This document shows positions 16,430 through 23,156 of a stretch of DNA of 64,000 nucleotides, piece by piece. Both the position numbers and the translations under genes were made by a program. This DNA comes from Porphyromonadaceae bacterium UBA2751 (GTDB taxonomy: Bacteria; Bacteroidota; Bacteroidia; Bacteroidales; Muribaculaceae), in assembly GCA_002353285.1 (NCBI GenBank), contig DEJJ01000017.1:1-64000 (forward strand), read 5' to 3'. Under the pieces are notes generated by a model. That model worked only from the letters and a program-made list of their open reading frames with translations, had not been told where the DNA came from and searched no databases. How positions within the stretch are numbered: the stretch's first letter is position 1; each line of letters begins with the position of its first letter.

Positions 16430-16999
16430 TTACACCTCAGTGTTGTTATCCTTGTTTTGAGTCTTGGTATCATCAAGAGGATCTTCTCGTGAGAAGAAGT
16501 TATCCACTTCTTCTTGAATCTCAGCGATTATGTTATTTTTCAAATGCCAGATTTCATTCTTTACAGTCTCATGCACGATTCGCCACATCCTGATGTCGCT
16601 GATAAGCGTTTCGCTTGCGGGTTTCACGTCTTTGATTTTCTTCTGAAATGACTCGGAGCGGATGAGTTCTTCAAGTTTAGCCAACGCTTTTCGTCTCTCA
16701 AAATAAAATAATTCGGGTTCAGCAATGTGCGAAAGAGTCTTGTCGTAATGCACTGAAAACAGAATCCTCTGCGTCAGTTTGGCGTAGCGAGTGTTGTGCA
16801 AATGGTCATATCTTGCTATCGACGCCAGCGAGTCGATTATATTCTCGGCATAGAGAAAGTCTGCGGCATCACGGATAAACAATTTCACATAATCCTTATA
16901 TGTTTCAATTCTAGCATAGGTTAAAAATCTGAACCCTTTTAGCCATTGCTCATAATCGCGGAGCAAATCTTTGGTGGTGTAAGTAATATCATTCTCCAT
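16430..16999 (-). CDS. Unknown helical protein
   Basis: 189 aa, predicted almost entirely helical and charged (ERRKALAKLEELIRSESFQKKIKD). It ends in a low-complexity acidic/Asn tail (DDTKTQNKDNNTEV). No membrane segment, signal peptide or known motif. Aromatic-rich N-terminal part (YEQWLKGFRFLTYARIETYKDY). It precedes the metallopeptidase gene on the same strand. Function unknown. Confidence 0.65.
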   Translation of the reverse strand: MENDITYTTKDLLRDYEQWLKGFRFLTYARIETYKDYVKLFIRDAADFLYAENIIDSLASIARYDHLHNTRYAKLTQRILFSVHYDKTLSHIAEPELFYFERRKALAKLEELIRSESFQKKIKDVKPASETLISDIRMWRIVHETVKNEIWHLKNNIIAEIQEEVDNFFSREDPLDDTKTQNKDNNTEV

Positions 17000-17074
17000 A
17001 ATTCAAAGTATTATATTTTAAGTTTGTCACGATAATGTGCACCAAGGTATATAGCAGCCCCAGTATGGCGACAA

Positions 17075-17218
17075 TTATATTTTGAGGTAGTCGAAAAAGA
17101 ACCACTCCAGCAGCTTTATCAGCAACCATCCTATGCCGGCTATAGCGAGCACAATTGCGCCACCCACTATGATGGTCACGACAAAGCCAATTATGAATCC
17201 AAATAATACCGAGAACAT
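17075..17218 (-). CDS. Small membrane protein (47 aa)
   Basis: The frame ATG (17218) to TAA (17075) encodes 47 residues. About 30 are hydrophobic in one or two helices (FGFIIGFVVTIIVGGAIVLA and IGWLLIKLLEWFFF), ending in charged DYLKI. It is 12 nt downstream of the 121-aa gene, so the two are probably co-transcribed. The composition is what a holin-like or toxin-like small membrane protein would have, but no family is recognised. It was found by reading the minus strand directly. Confidence 0.55.
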   Translation of the reverse strand: MFSVLFGFIIGFVVTIIVGGAIVLAIAGIGWLLIKLLEWFFFDYLKI

Positions 17219-17230
17219 AGCCTTATCTTT

Positions 17231-17587
17231 TTATATTTCCCATGTATCAGGAAAGTTGTCTCCCATTCTCACTCCCATAGGGGCATCACTGATGCCTCGT
17301 GTTCTGCGCCTCTCAATCTGGCATGCATTGAGGCACAGAACTTTCAGTTTGCGATGCAGTGCATCCATGCTATCAGTTTGCTCTACTAGACTTTTCCAGC
17401 CAGCAATGAACAGCTTTAATGCGCGCTCGGCTGCATCAAGTTTGTTCTCATATCCAAGTCCCATACTGCAGCAGTTGTTGGTTGCTATGATTGTAATTAT
17501 TTCAACCAACACATCGCCCTTGACGTCTGCATCCAAATCGTCCTTCTTAAGAGCGTCTTTAAGTTTTTGTAATAACGTTGTTGCCAT
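17231..17587 (-). CDS. Unknown small protein under an island operator
   Basis: 118 aa from the ATG at 17587; an ATG at 17596 adds three residues. The N-terminal 60 residues form an amphipathic helical region (LLQKLKDALKKDDLDADVKG), then a Cys pair (NNCCSMGLG) and a basic C-terminal tail (ERRRTRGISD). No known domain. The operator dyad and -7 box at 17622-17658 lie in front of it, so it seems to belong to the same regulon as the WYL genes. The 47-aa membrane protein follows. Confidence 0.65.
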   Translation of the reverse strand: MATTLLQKLKDALKKDDLDADVKGDVLVEIITIIATNNCCSMGLGYENKLDAAERALKLFIAGWKSLVEQTDSMDALHRKLKVLCLNACQIERRRTRGISDAPMGVRMGDNFPDTWEI

Positions 17588-17621
17588 AGCTTTCAAAATG
17601 ATTTAGTTAATGTTTCTGATG

Positions 17622-17658
17622 CAAATTACAGCAACAACTGTGCCAAAACCTTGCGCAG
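17622..17658 (-). promoter_or_regulatory. Island operator g and -7-like box
   Basis: Reading the minus strand: CTGCGCA-AGGTTTT-GGCACAG, an imperfect form of the island dyad (plus TGCC at 17641-17644, centre 17648). The -7-like GTAATTTG (plus 17622-17629) has its TTTG at exactly the distance seen at the other operators. Confidence 0.55.
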
Positions 17659-17804
17659 TAATGGAAAAAAGAAGAGACGAATCTCAATTATTAAAGAATG
17701 CGAAGATTTCAAGCACAATCCTCGCAGCACCAGCATCCTAATCCAAAGCATGAACCTCCTTGACCGCGAGCGAGACTTAAAACCTCGCCTATCGCTGAAT
17801 GGGT
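17659..17804 (+). other. Possible decayed coding fragment
   Basis: One plus-strand frame stays open from about 17625 to a TGA near 17805 and reads like the end of a basic helical protein (IIKECEDFKHNPRSTSILIQ, then SMNLLDRERDLKPRLSLNG). It has no clear start and runs through the operator. It may be a remnant of a lost gene. Weakly supported. Confidence 0.25.
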
Positions 17805-17847
17805 GAAAAATCTGTGGTAGTGCCTAGCGAATTAGGCACTACCACAG
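17805..17847 (-). terminator. Terminator of the HNH gene
   Basis: Perfect 15-bp stem CTGTGGTAGTGCCTA (17812-17826) / TAGGCACTACCACAG (17833-17847), 6-nt loop. On the minus strand it is followed by ATTTTT. It lies 25 bp after the stop of the HNH gene. Confidence 0.85.
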
Positions 17848-17871
17848 TGAACAAATACACTAATTGTTTTA

Positions 17872-18741
17872 TCATTTGATTTTTACATATTTAAGCCAGT
17901 CATTATCATCACTGTAATAATTCTTGAGATCACAATTATCATTAACTATTGAAGACGCCTTATTATAACCAAGCTCATATGCTTTTCTAGCCACACCATG
18001 CAATTCATTGGATTCTTCTAATAGTTCATTAGTAATATATGGGGGTTGCTTTTTTTTCTGAAGAGCAATATCTCTTAAGCCATAAATGTATGTGTTAAAG
18101 TCTTTATTCATTCCTAAAATATTAGTTTTAATACCAGCATTAAATGCATCTATTTGAATTTGAGCAGTATCAAGGGCTTTCTTAATGTTATTATACATTG
18201 CATCCCACCAGCTTTTTATCTCATCATCAAAAAACAGTTTTTTATGATTACTTTCCACTGAGTTTTCATAAGGAAGACCAAATTTTTTGCAATATAGTTT
18301 TAAATTCTCTTTTCTTTGGTCTAAATTACAATTATCACTATTATTTTTTAAACGGTTTATTATTTTACATTGTTTTTCATCACTTTGGTCATAGTTATCA
18401 ATATTCATATATTCCCACCAATTTTTAGAACCTTTGCTTCCATTACATTCACTACAACAAGGTACAAGATTTGCAGGATCCGTACAATAGCCTGTAGGGA
18501 ATTGGTCTACTATTAATGGGAAAAGATGATCAAGATGTGTTGCATCGTTGCCACAATAAACACATTTATCTAATTCTCCCAAAAATTCTTTTAATGTATC
18601 GATATCAGTTTTCGATGCGCCAATTCGTGGCATCAAGGTTGATGCCATGGACCTTGCTACTGTTGAAGTTCTTGATTGTATCTTGTCCGAAGCAGGATAT
18701 TTTAATTTTTCAATACTAAATTTCTTTTTTTCTATATTCAT
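17872..18741 (-). CDS. HNH endonuclease family protein
   Basis: 289 aa. A zinc-containing HNH module occupies about 58-105: C60-x2-C63, the catalytic H of THLDHLFP (H69/H72), NLVPCCSECN with C96-x2-C99, and the following GSKGSKNW. The N-terminal 55 residues are basic and the C-terminal 180 are helical and unassigned. Such enzymes nick or cut DNA using one divalent metal; in islands they are often restriction or anti-phage effectors. The gene is AT-rich. It follows the PD-(D/E)XK-like gene on the same strand, with only a leader-like spacer (117 bp) between, so the two may work as a nuclease pair. Confidence 0.85.
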   Translation of the reverse strand: MNIEKKKFSIEKLKYPASDKIQSRTSTVARSMASTLMPRIGASKTDIDTLKEFLGELDKCVYCGNDATHLDHLFPLIVDQFPTGYCTDPANLVPCCSECNGSKGSKNWWEYMNIDNYDQSDEKQCKIINRLKNNSDNCNLDQRKENLKLYCKKFGLPYENSVESNHKKLFFDDEIKSWWDAMYNNIKKALDTAQIQIDAFNAGIKTNILGMNKDFNTYIYGLRDIALQKKKQPPYITNELLEESNELHGVARKAYELGYNKASSIVNDNCDLKNYYSDDNDWLKYVKIK

Positions 18742-18800
18742 TTTATAAAACTTATTTAATTAGCACAATATTTTATTTTGTTTCTGCCAAAACGATTTCT

Positions 18801-18830
18801 TGGCCAAGCGTTTCGGCGGTCTCTTTTTAT
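18801..18830 (-). repeat. Leader repeat L3
   Basis: Minus strand AAAAAGAGACCGCCGAAACG, continuing CTTGGCC, matches the core GAGA-nGCCGAAACGCTTG of L2 and L4. Right next to it (18785-18792, minus TTTTGGCAG) is a half-site like the island operator. It lies in the spacer before the HNH gene. Confidence 0.5.
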
Positions 18831-18858
18831 GTTTTCAATTAGTGTGAAGAACTCTTGT

Positions 18859-19815
18859 CTACAATAAGCTTATAATATAATTGATTAAATCTGTCTTTTT
18901 ATTCACAAACCAGTGGTTGCAAAGATAAAATTCACCATTCTTGGCCATTATAGGTGTCTTATAATATCTATTTGATAAGCCCTGGGGAACAATATTTACT
19001 ATAGGGGCAAGTTTAGAAGAATTCATCAAAGGTTTTAATCCAGTAATTATCTTTTGGGTGATATTTAAGTTGCTCAGACAAGCCCTTAAAGCTTTATTAG
19101 CAATCTCACCAATGGCACCAAACTCTTCAAACGAATCAGGATTTTTCAAATTGTTTTTCACAGAAAGGACTCCTGAAATATCAAGTAACTTTTGGGCTCT
19201 TAAAAACATCTCAGAGGAGTCGTTCACACCCTGACTCATGATATAAACAGGGTCGATGATTCTTAACTTGAAGTCATCGCCAGCGACAAACCTGAAGTTA
19301 TATTTTAAGCCGTAATTAGACGCAAGTTGATTTAAAAATGTGATGTAACTCTGGATGCTTTGATTAAATTCGTGGGAGATAACAGGCGTTACAAATAATA
19401 CCTCAGCTTCTATGTTACCCCAAATAGCATAAACTGCAACGGCATTCTTAATAAGCTTAGATATCACTTTTCCAGTAGAGTTGTTCTTGCCGTTCTTATT
19501 GTAATGTAGTCCATCACTGTGGAAAGCCACTTCAGCAGCATAAATTTTCCCATTGTGACTAAGACTTGTCTTGTTTAAGCCTATTACATCAATCTCTGTT
19601 TGATATAACGATTGCTTGAAAGATATTTTGCATTCATCTTCAACAAGATCCTCGGTACTAGTATCTTTGAGAAAACGAGAATAGAGGTCTTGAGCTTCCA
19701 TAAAGTATCTCATGTCCCATGTGGGAGAGGCTGTCCAATTAGTTTGAACGATTTGGCATCCTTTCACATGGCGTAGCCAGGAATAAATAAGGGATTCGCC
19801 CATTTCTTGTGTCAT
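18859..19815 (-). CDS. Putative PD-(D/E)XK-like restriction protein
   Basis: 318 aa. The N-terminal third shows the restriction-endonuclease-fold layout: EIDVIGL with D76 in the second strand, then KIYAAEVAFH with E95-V-A97 in the third. The usual Lys of (D/E)xK is Ala here; H99 or another residue may take its place, or the site is inactive. A helix with SKLIKNAVAVYAIW follows, then strand-helix elements and a C-terminal domain with RYYKTPIMAKNGEFYLCNHW, perhaps for DNA binding. The family is inferred from pattern only. It sits between the operator-controlled 313-aa gene and the HNH gene, all on the minus strand. Confidence 0.6.
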   Translation of the reverse strand: MTQEMGESLIYSWLRHVKGCQIVQTNWTASPTWDMRYFMEAQDLYSRFLKDTSTEDLVEDECKISFKQSLYQTEIDVIGLNKTSLSHNGKIYAAEVAFHSDGLHYNKNGKNNSTGKVISKLIKNAVAVYAIWGNIEAEVLFVTPVISHEFNQSIQSYITFLNQLASNYGLKYNFRFVAGDDFKLRIIDPVYIMSQGVNDSSEMFLRAQKLLDISGVLSVKNNLKNPDSFEEFGAIGEIANKALRACLSNLNITQKIITGLKPLMNSSKLAPIVNIVPQGLSNRYYKTPIMAKNGEFYLCNHWFVNKKTDLINYIISLL

Positions 19816-19838
19816 AATGTATTACTTTTGTAACTTTC

Positions 19839-19878
19839 GCCTACTTCCTTTCAAGCGTTTCGGCTGTCTCTTGTATGT
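19839..19878 (-). repeat. Leader repeat L4
   Basis: Minus strand CAAGAGACAGCCGAAACGCT, then TGAAAGGAAGTAGGCGA. It differs from L2 at only a few positions over 30 nt. It sits in the 67-bp gap between two co-directional genes, so it is not only a promoter leader; an RNA processing or protein-binding role is possible. Confidence 0.6.
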
Positions 19879-19882
19879 TTTT

Positions 19883-20824
19883 TTATTGGATTGTTATCGC
19901 TTCAATAATTAAGTCAATTGGGTCGTCGATGTAGCGTGTGGTGACGCGGCACACCAGGTCGCCCACAGCCTCATCGGGGTTTAGACTGGCAATGAACTGC
20001 TCCATTTCATCCTTGCTGGCGCACTCCTTGGCGTAGCAGGCTGCGGTGGCAATCACTGTTAAGTGTGGAGCGTTATCATCGGGGATATATGCCGGATATA
20101 CCACAGCCTGGCAAGGACCAAAGTACTTGCCATTACGGTCGTTGCTCAAGCGTTCCACCTCGGAATCAGGTGTTAGTGGCGTGCGGGTGAAATAGGCACC
20201 ATCAAAAGCGCCCGCAATCAGAGCAATAAGATTGGCGCTAGTGCCTTCATCGGTGACAAATGATAAGAAAGTGGCATCATCGCCATAGAAGAAATACATC
20301 GCGTCCTCGTCGAGTCGCTTGCAAGAAGGAGGCCAATTGCAGTTGGCATAGATAAAATCCATGAACTTCTCGTTCAGATTCTGGGCTCTGGGGTCTTCAA
20401 TGATAAATTCCACATTATACACACGTTCATAATAGAGAAATTCATCGTCATCAACATCGTCGATAAATCTCAAAGGCTCGCGACCAAGAAGTTTCAGCCC
20501 CGTGCCACCACTGTGTGAGTGCTCAAACCTGACGCAAATTACTTGACGCACAAGTAGTCCATTGTCATTATTATTGTCGAAACCAGATTTCAAGATAGAA
20601 TAGTCATCATACTCGCTGGGCATTGCTAGCAGTTGGTCAATCACTTTGGGCACAGGCTCAAACTGATCACTATTGTCACCATCATCACTGGTGTCGATCA
20701 CGATGGAGCCATTATGCACATCAATGCTACAGCGGTCAAGCATCTGCTCATAGCTGTCGCAAAATCCAGAAATGCGGTCAATACGCTTGCCTTTAATTAA
20801 CTCTTTTAATTCTTTTAGTGTCAT
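19883..20824 (-). CDS. Unknown acidic protein under an island operator
   Basis: 313 aa, acidic, rich in Asp in the N-terminal half (SDDGDNSDQFEP, DDVDDDEFLYYE), soluble. The start MTLKELKELIKGKRIDRISG looks like an amphipathic helix plus strand as seen in regulatory or immunity proteins. No catalytic motif is evident and no family is recognised. The operator at 20870-20906 controls it. The downstream PD-(D/E)XK-like and HNH genes probably belong to the same transcript. Confidence 0.7.
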   Translation of the reverse strand: MTLKELKELIKGKRIDRISGFCDSYEQMLDRCSIDVHNGSIVIDTSDDGDNSDQFEPVPKVIDQLLAMPSEYDDYSILKSGFDNNNDNGLLVRQVICVRFEHSHSGGTGLKLLGREPLRFIDDVDDDEFLYYERVYNVEFIIEDPRAQNLNEKFMDFIYANCNWPPSCKRLDEDAMYFFYGDDATFLSFVTDEGTSANLIALIAGAFDGAYFTRTPLTPDSEVERLSNDRNGKYFGPCQAVVYPAYIPDDNAPHLTVIATAACYAKECASKDEMEQFIASLNPDEAVGDLVCRVTTRYIDDPIDLIIEAITIQ

Positions 20825-20869
20825 AGTATTAATTTTTTTAAAAAATTGTCAGAATTGATTCTTTCATTG

Positions 20870-20906
20870 CAAAATAAGGCAAGAACTGTGCCAAAACATG
20901 GTGCAG
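20870..20906 (-). promoter_or_regulatory. Island operator f and -7-like box
   Basis: Plus strand CTGTGCC-AAAACAT-GGTGCAG (20887-20906, centre 20896): the right half differs from the perfect dyad by two bases. On the minus strand the -7-like TTATTTTG (plus 20870-20877) starts 19 nt from the centre, as at operators a-c. Confidence 0.65.
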
Positions 20907-20917
20907 TAGCAAAAAAA

Positions 20918-21865
20918 TTACGTATATTTTTTTAGCATATTGTTAAGTGTGGATTTTATTTCGTCACGCAACGTTTGTGGTTCAAGCACTTCCACGTTGG
21001 CTCCCATGGCAAGGATCGCCTGCTTGAAGTCGAACGATGGTCTGATGTGCAGTTCAAACACCGAGAAGTCCTGCTCTGTTTCCACCTCTTGCTGTGAGTG
21101 ATGCAATGGCAAGGTGCGCAGGTATTCCCGTTCCTCGGCATTAGCTTTGATTCTAACCGTTGGCGACACGCCATCGTTGCGGAAAGCGCCATAGCTGTCT
21201 TCAAAATATTCTTGAGCATCAAAGTCGATTGGCATCTTGAATTTTTTCTTCAAAATTTCAATGTTGCTAATGCGGTCAAGGCTATAGATGCGAATGTCGC
21301 TCGTGGGTTCATGCCATCCCACCACATACCAGCGTTGTTTGAACACCTTGAGGCAATAAGGATGCAGACAGAATTGCGTGACATCATCGCGCACAAAGCT
21401 TTTGTAAGAGATATTGAGCACCTTGTTTTCTCGCATGGCTTGTATTATGGTCGTCAAGTGGTTGAAGCCCGAAGGAATATCCTCATAGAGCACTCGCTGC
21501 TTGAGGTTCTTAGCCTCGCCAAGCATATTTTTCACGGCAAAATGGTTGCACACCATGTGCGTCATCCTGCTCGCCATGTAGCCCTCATCATCATCAATAT
21601 AGTAAGTGTTGTCGCTCTTGCGACACTCAATGTTGACGTCGAAGATGGTCTCTATCTCACGGCGGTGGTTGTCCCAAGTGCGTCGTGGAATGGCTCCATC
21701 GTCATCGTTAGCGCTGGTGCGTCGCTCCAAGCGTGCCTCCTCGTCGGCCTCGTCATAGAGGTAACTGTCGCGATACAGTTGATTTAATTCTTTAAGAGTG
21801 ATGTTGCCTCGCTCATAGAGCGTGTTGATCTCCCACAGGTAGCGAGCAAATAGGTTCTTTGCCAT
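20918..21865 (-). CDS. WYL-domain transcriptional regulator 2
   Basis: 315 aa, same architecture as WYL1: N-terminal HTH-like part (ARYLWEINTLYERGNITLKE, then GAIPRRTWDNHRREIE), central WYL domain with KQRWYVVGWHEP (WYV in place of WYL) and a C-terminal WCX-like part (LHIRPSFDFKQAILAMG). The two share many positions but are clearly diverged. It is the first large gene of cassette B and reads away from yifB remnant 3. A -7 box TAAATTTG lies just upstream (plus 21892-21899) and a degenerate dyad at about 21948-21970. It probably represses this cassette and its own promoter; cross-talk with WYL1 is likely because the operators are alike. Confidence 0.92.
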   Translation of the reverse strand: MAKNLFARYLWEINTLYERGNITLKELNQLYRDSYLYDEADEEARLERRTSANDDDGAIPRRTWDNHRREIETIFDVNIECRKSDNTYYIDDDEGYMASRMTHMVCNHFAVKNMLGEAKNLKQRVLYEDIPSGFNHLTTIIQAMRENKVLNISYKSFVRDDVTQFCLHPYCLKVFKQRWYVVGWHEPTSDIRIYSLDRISNIEILKKKFKMPIDFDAQEYFEDSYGAFRNDGVSPTVRIKANAEEREYLRTLPLHHSQQEVETEQDFSVFELHIRPSFDFKQAILAMGANVEVLEPQTLRDEIKSTLNNMLKKYT

Positions 21866-22015
21866 AGTTATACATTAATGGTTATTGACAGCAAATTTAT
21901 AGTAAATATATTATTCAGGCAAATCAACCAATATAAAAACGCTCCGTGACTGTGTTTTTTTTTGGCACAGCCAATGATGTAAAGATGTTACTATTGATTT
22001 CTGCCACAACTTTTT

Positions 22016-22180
22016 CTATCTATAAATCTTGAGTATCTTTTTCATAATGAGTATTGTGAGCCATAAGGTTATAATGTTATGCACAATAGACTCATTAAAT
22101 GGGGTTATATTATAGATGTTGCAAAGCGCATAAACTTGGGAAACAAAATGATTGATTGCTTTTAATATCTTGAAACTCAT
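22016..22180 (-). CDS. Small putative membrane-associated ORF (54 aa)
   Basis: ATG at 22180, stop at 22016, 54 residues, with a hydrophobic stretch near the end (SIVHNIITLWLTILIMKKIL) flanked by Lys. It starts about 35 nt downstream of the operator-controlled -7 box at 22214-22221, so it is the first frame on that transcript, ahead of WYL2. It could be a real small protein or a leader ORF. No family recognised. Confidence 0.4.
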   Translation of the reverse strand: MSFKILKAINHFVSQVYALCNIYNITPFNESIVHNIITLWLTILIMKKILKIYR

Positions 22181-22213
22181 TGTGTGTTTTGTTTTTGCTT
22201 AGAATTTTTATCG

Positions 22214-22249
22214 CAAATATCAAAACACATTATGCCAAAACATGGCAGA
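22214..22249 (-). promoter_or_regulatory. Island operator e and -7-like box
   Basis: Plus strand TGCCA-AAACA-TGGCA (22233-22247, centre 22240) is the island dyad core. On the minus strand the -7-like GATATTTG (plus 22214-22221) starts 19 nt from the centre. It would transcribe the 54-aa ORF and the WYL2 gene. Confidence 0.65.
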
Positions 22250-22260
22250 GTTTCAATAAT

Positions 22261-22484
22261 ACACAATTTATCCCACCACATAATCGTGTAGTTGTGCCGT
22301 TGCCCTAGTTGGTGGAGGCACTTATCCCACGCCAGGAGAGATCTCGCTGGCGCACAACGGAGTCCTTTTTCTTGACGCACCATCGCCCTGGCCTCGACGC
22401 CAGCGTCCAAGTCCGCCAGCACCACATCATGGAAGCCATCGCCGCAGCCGCAGCCTCGACCGCTCGAACTACTTCAACCTGTAA
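22261..22484 (+). pseudogene. yifB: YifB/ComM 3' remnant 3, with internal deletion
   Basis: The first 110 bp match the middle of YifB (VALVGGGTYPTPGEISLAHN, then GVLFLD) after an upstream frameshift at the HHIIV motif. Immediately after FLD the sequence jumps to the very end of the gene (RTIADLDASV-like, HHIMEAIA, LDRSNYFNL and stop), so about 550 bp present in remnant 1 are deleted. The left border acacaattTATCCCACCACA is shared with remnant 1 (3269 on). No function remains. It marks the right border of cassette B. Confidence 0.85.
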
Positions 22485-22520
22485 CACCTCTTCCAAAAGA
22501 TTAAATTTGGAAATGGCACT

Positions 22521-22781
22521 TCAAAAATTCGGTGAAAATTTGAAGTACCATTTCATATTTTCTGCATTTTTTCTTGGATATCTGAACAATCGGTAGTAAC
22601 TTTGCCATGACAGCAATCGCAGCTTGGCTTCAAACTCATTTAGTCCTTCCTCAAAGGGTGAAAGCATGTGATGAACGTGTTCACCTTCTTTTGTCACACC
22701 ATTCATTTGGCACATTTGGCAAAGTGGGTGTTGCTGCATCCAATAGTTGCGCAAGTTCTTCCATTCCGTCATGCGGTACAT
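22521..22781 (-). pseudogene. HNH endonuclease, truncated (phage type)
   Basis: The frame contains YRMTEWKNLRNYWMQQHPLC, QMCQMNG and EHVHHMLSP: the N-terminal part of phage-type HNH nucleases with the first CxxC and the HH of the active site. After 'EFEAKLRLLSWQ' the similarity stops, so the second half (second CxxC/HxxH) is missing. The frame is also open upstream of the ATG to about 22886 with a Lys/Arg/Pro-rich stretch but no good start. Likely a decayed prophage or mobile-element gene. Confidence 0.6.
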
Positions 22782-22786
22782 TTTTT

Positions 22787-23068
22787 GTCGCTGCTTGCGT
22801 CTTTGTGACGGTTGGGGTTTGGGCTTACTCCTAAACTTCCTGCTACCAAGTTGGCTGCTTGGTGCTATTATGGTATGTTCTCAACAGACCCATTATTGAC
22901 GAAAAGATGAGAGAACAACGCAAATTGGGCACAGAAAAGGGATAACCCGTGACTATCGGTTCATCGGGGCTGAACGTGCTGCGACTGTGGTTCTTCTTAG
23001 TTATAAATAAGTAATGTCGACCTTGCTTCATCCTCGAGGGAGATTGAATGATTTATGGCCCTAATAAG
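22787..23068. other. Gene-free border region
   Basis: Apart from the possible upstream part of the HNH remnant I see no supported gene or repeat. Short open frames on both strands have no recognisable motif. This is the right border of the island before the conserved chromosome resumes. Confidence 0.4.
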
Positions 23069-23103
23069 AAATTCTCCGGTCATTGATGATCGGAGAATTT
23101 TTA
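23069..23103. terminator. Hairpin terminator after the NfeD-SPFH operon
   Basis: Arms AAATTCTCCG (23069-23078) / CGGAGAATTT (23091-23100), 12-nt loop, T-run ttttt at 23098-23102 on the plus side and TTTCTTATT on the minus side. It probably serves the minus-strand operon ending at 23157. Confidence 0.7.
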
Positions 23104-23156
23104 TAAGTGTGCATTAGGCACAGTGCAATGGGGAGAGGGGCGCGCGATTTAATTTC

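Noticed and set aside
21948..21970. Further copy of the island operator close to WYL2
   Set aside because: Only the outer CTGTG/CACAG arms and one TGCC match, and there is no -7 box at the fixed distance; treated as degenerate at best.
22843..23031. 62-codon minus-strand frame right of the HNH remnant
   Set aside because: No recognisable domain, no promoter, next to decayed sequence; not supported as a gene.
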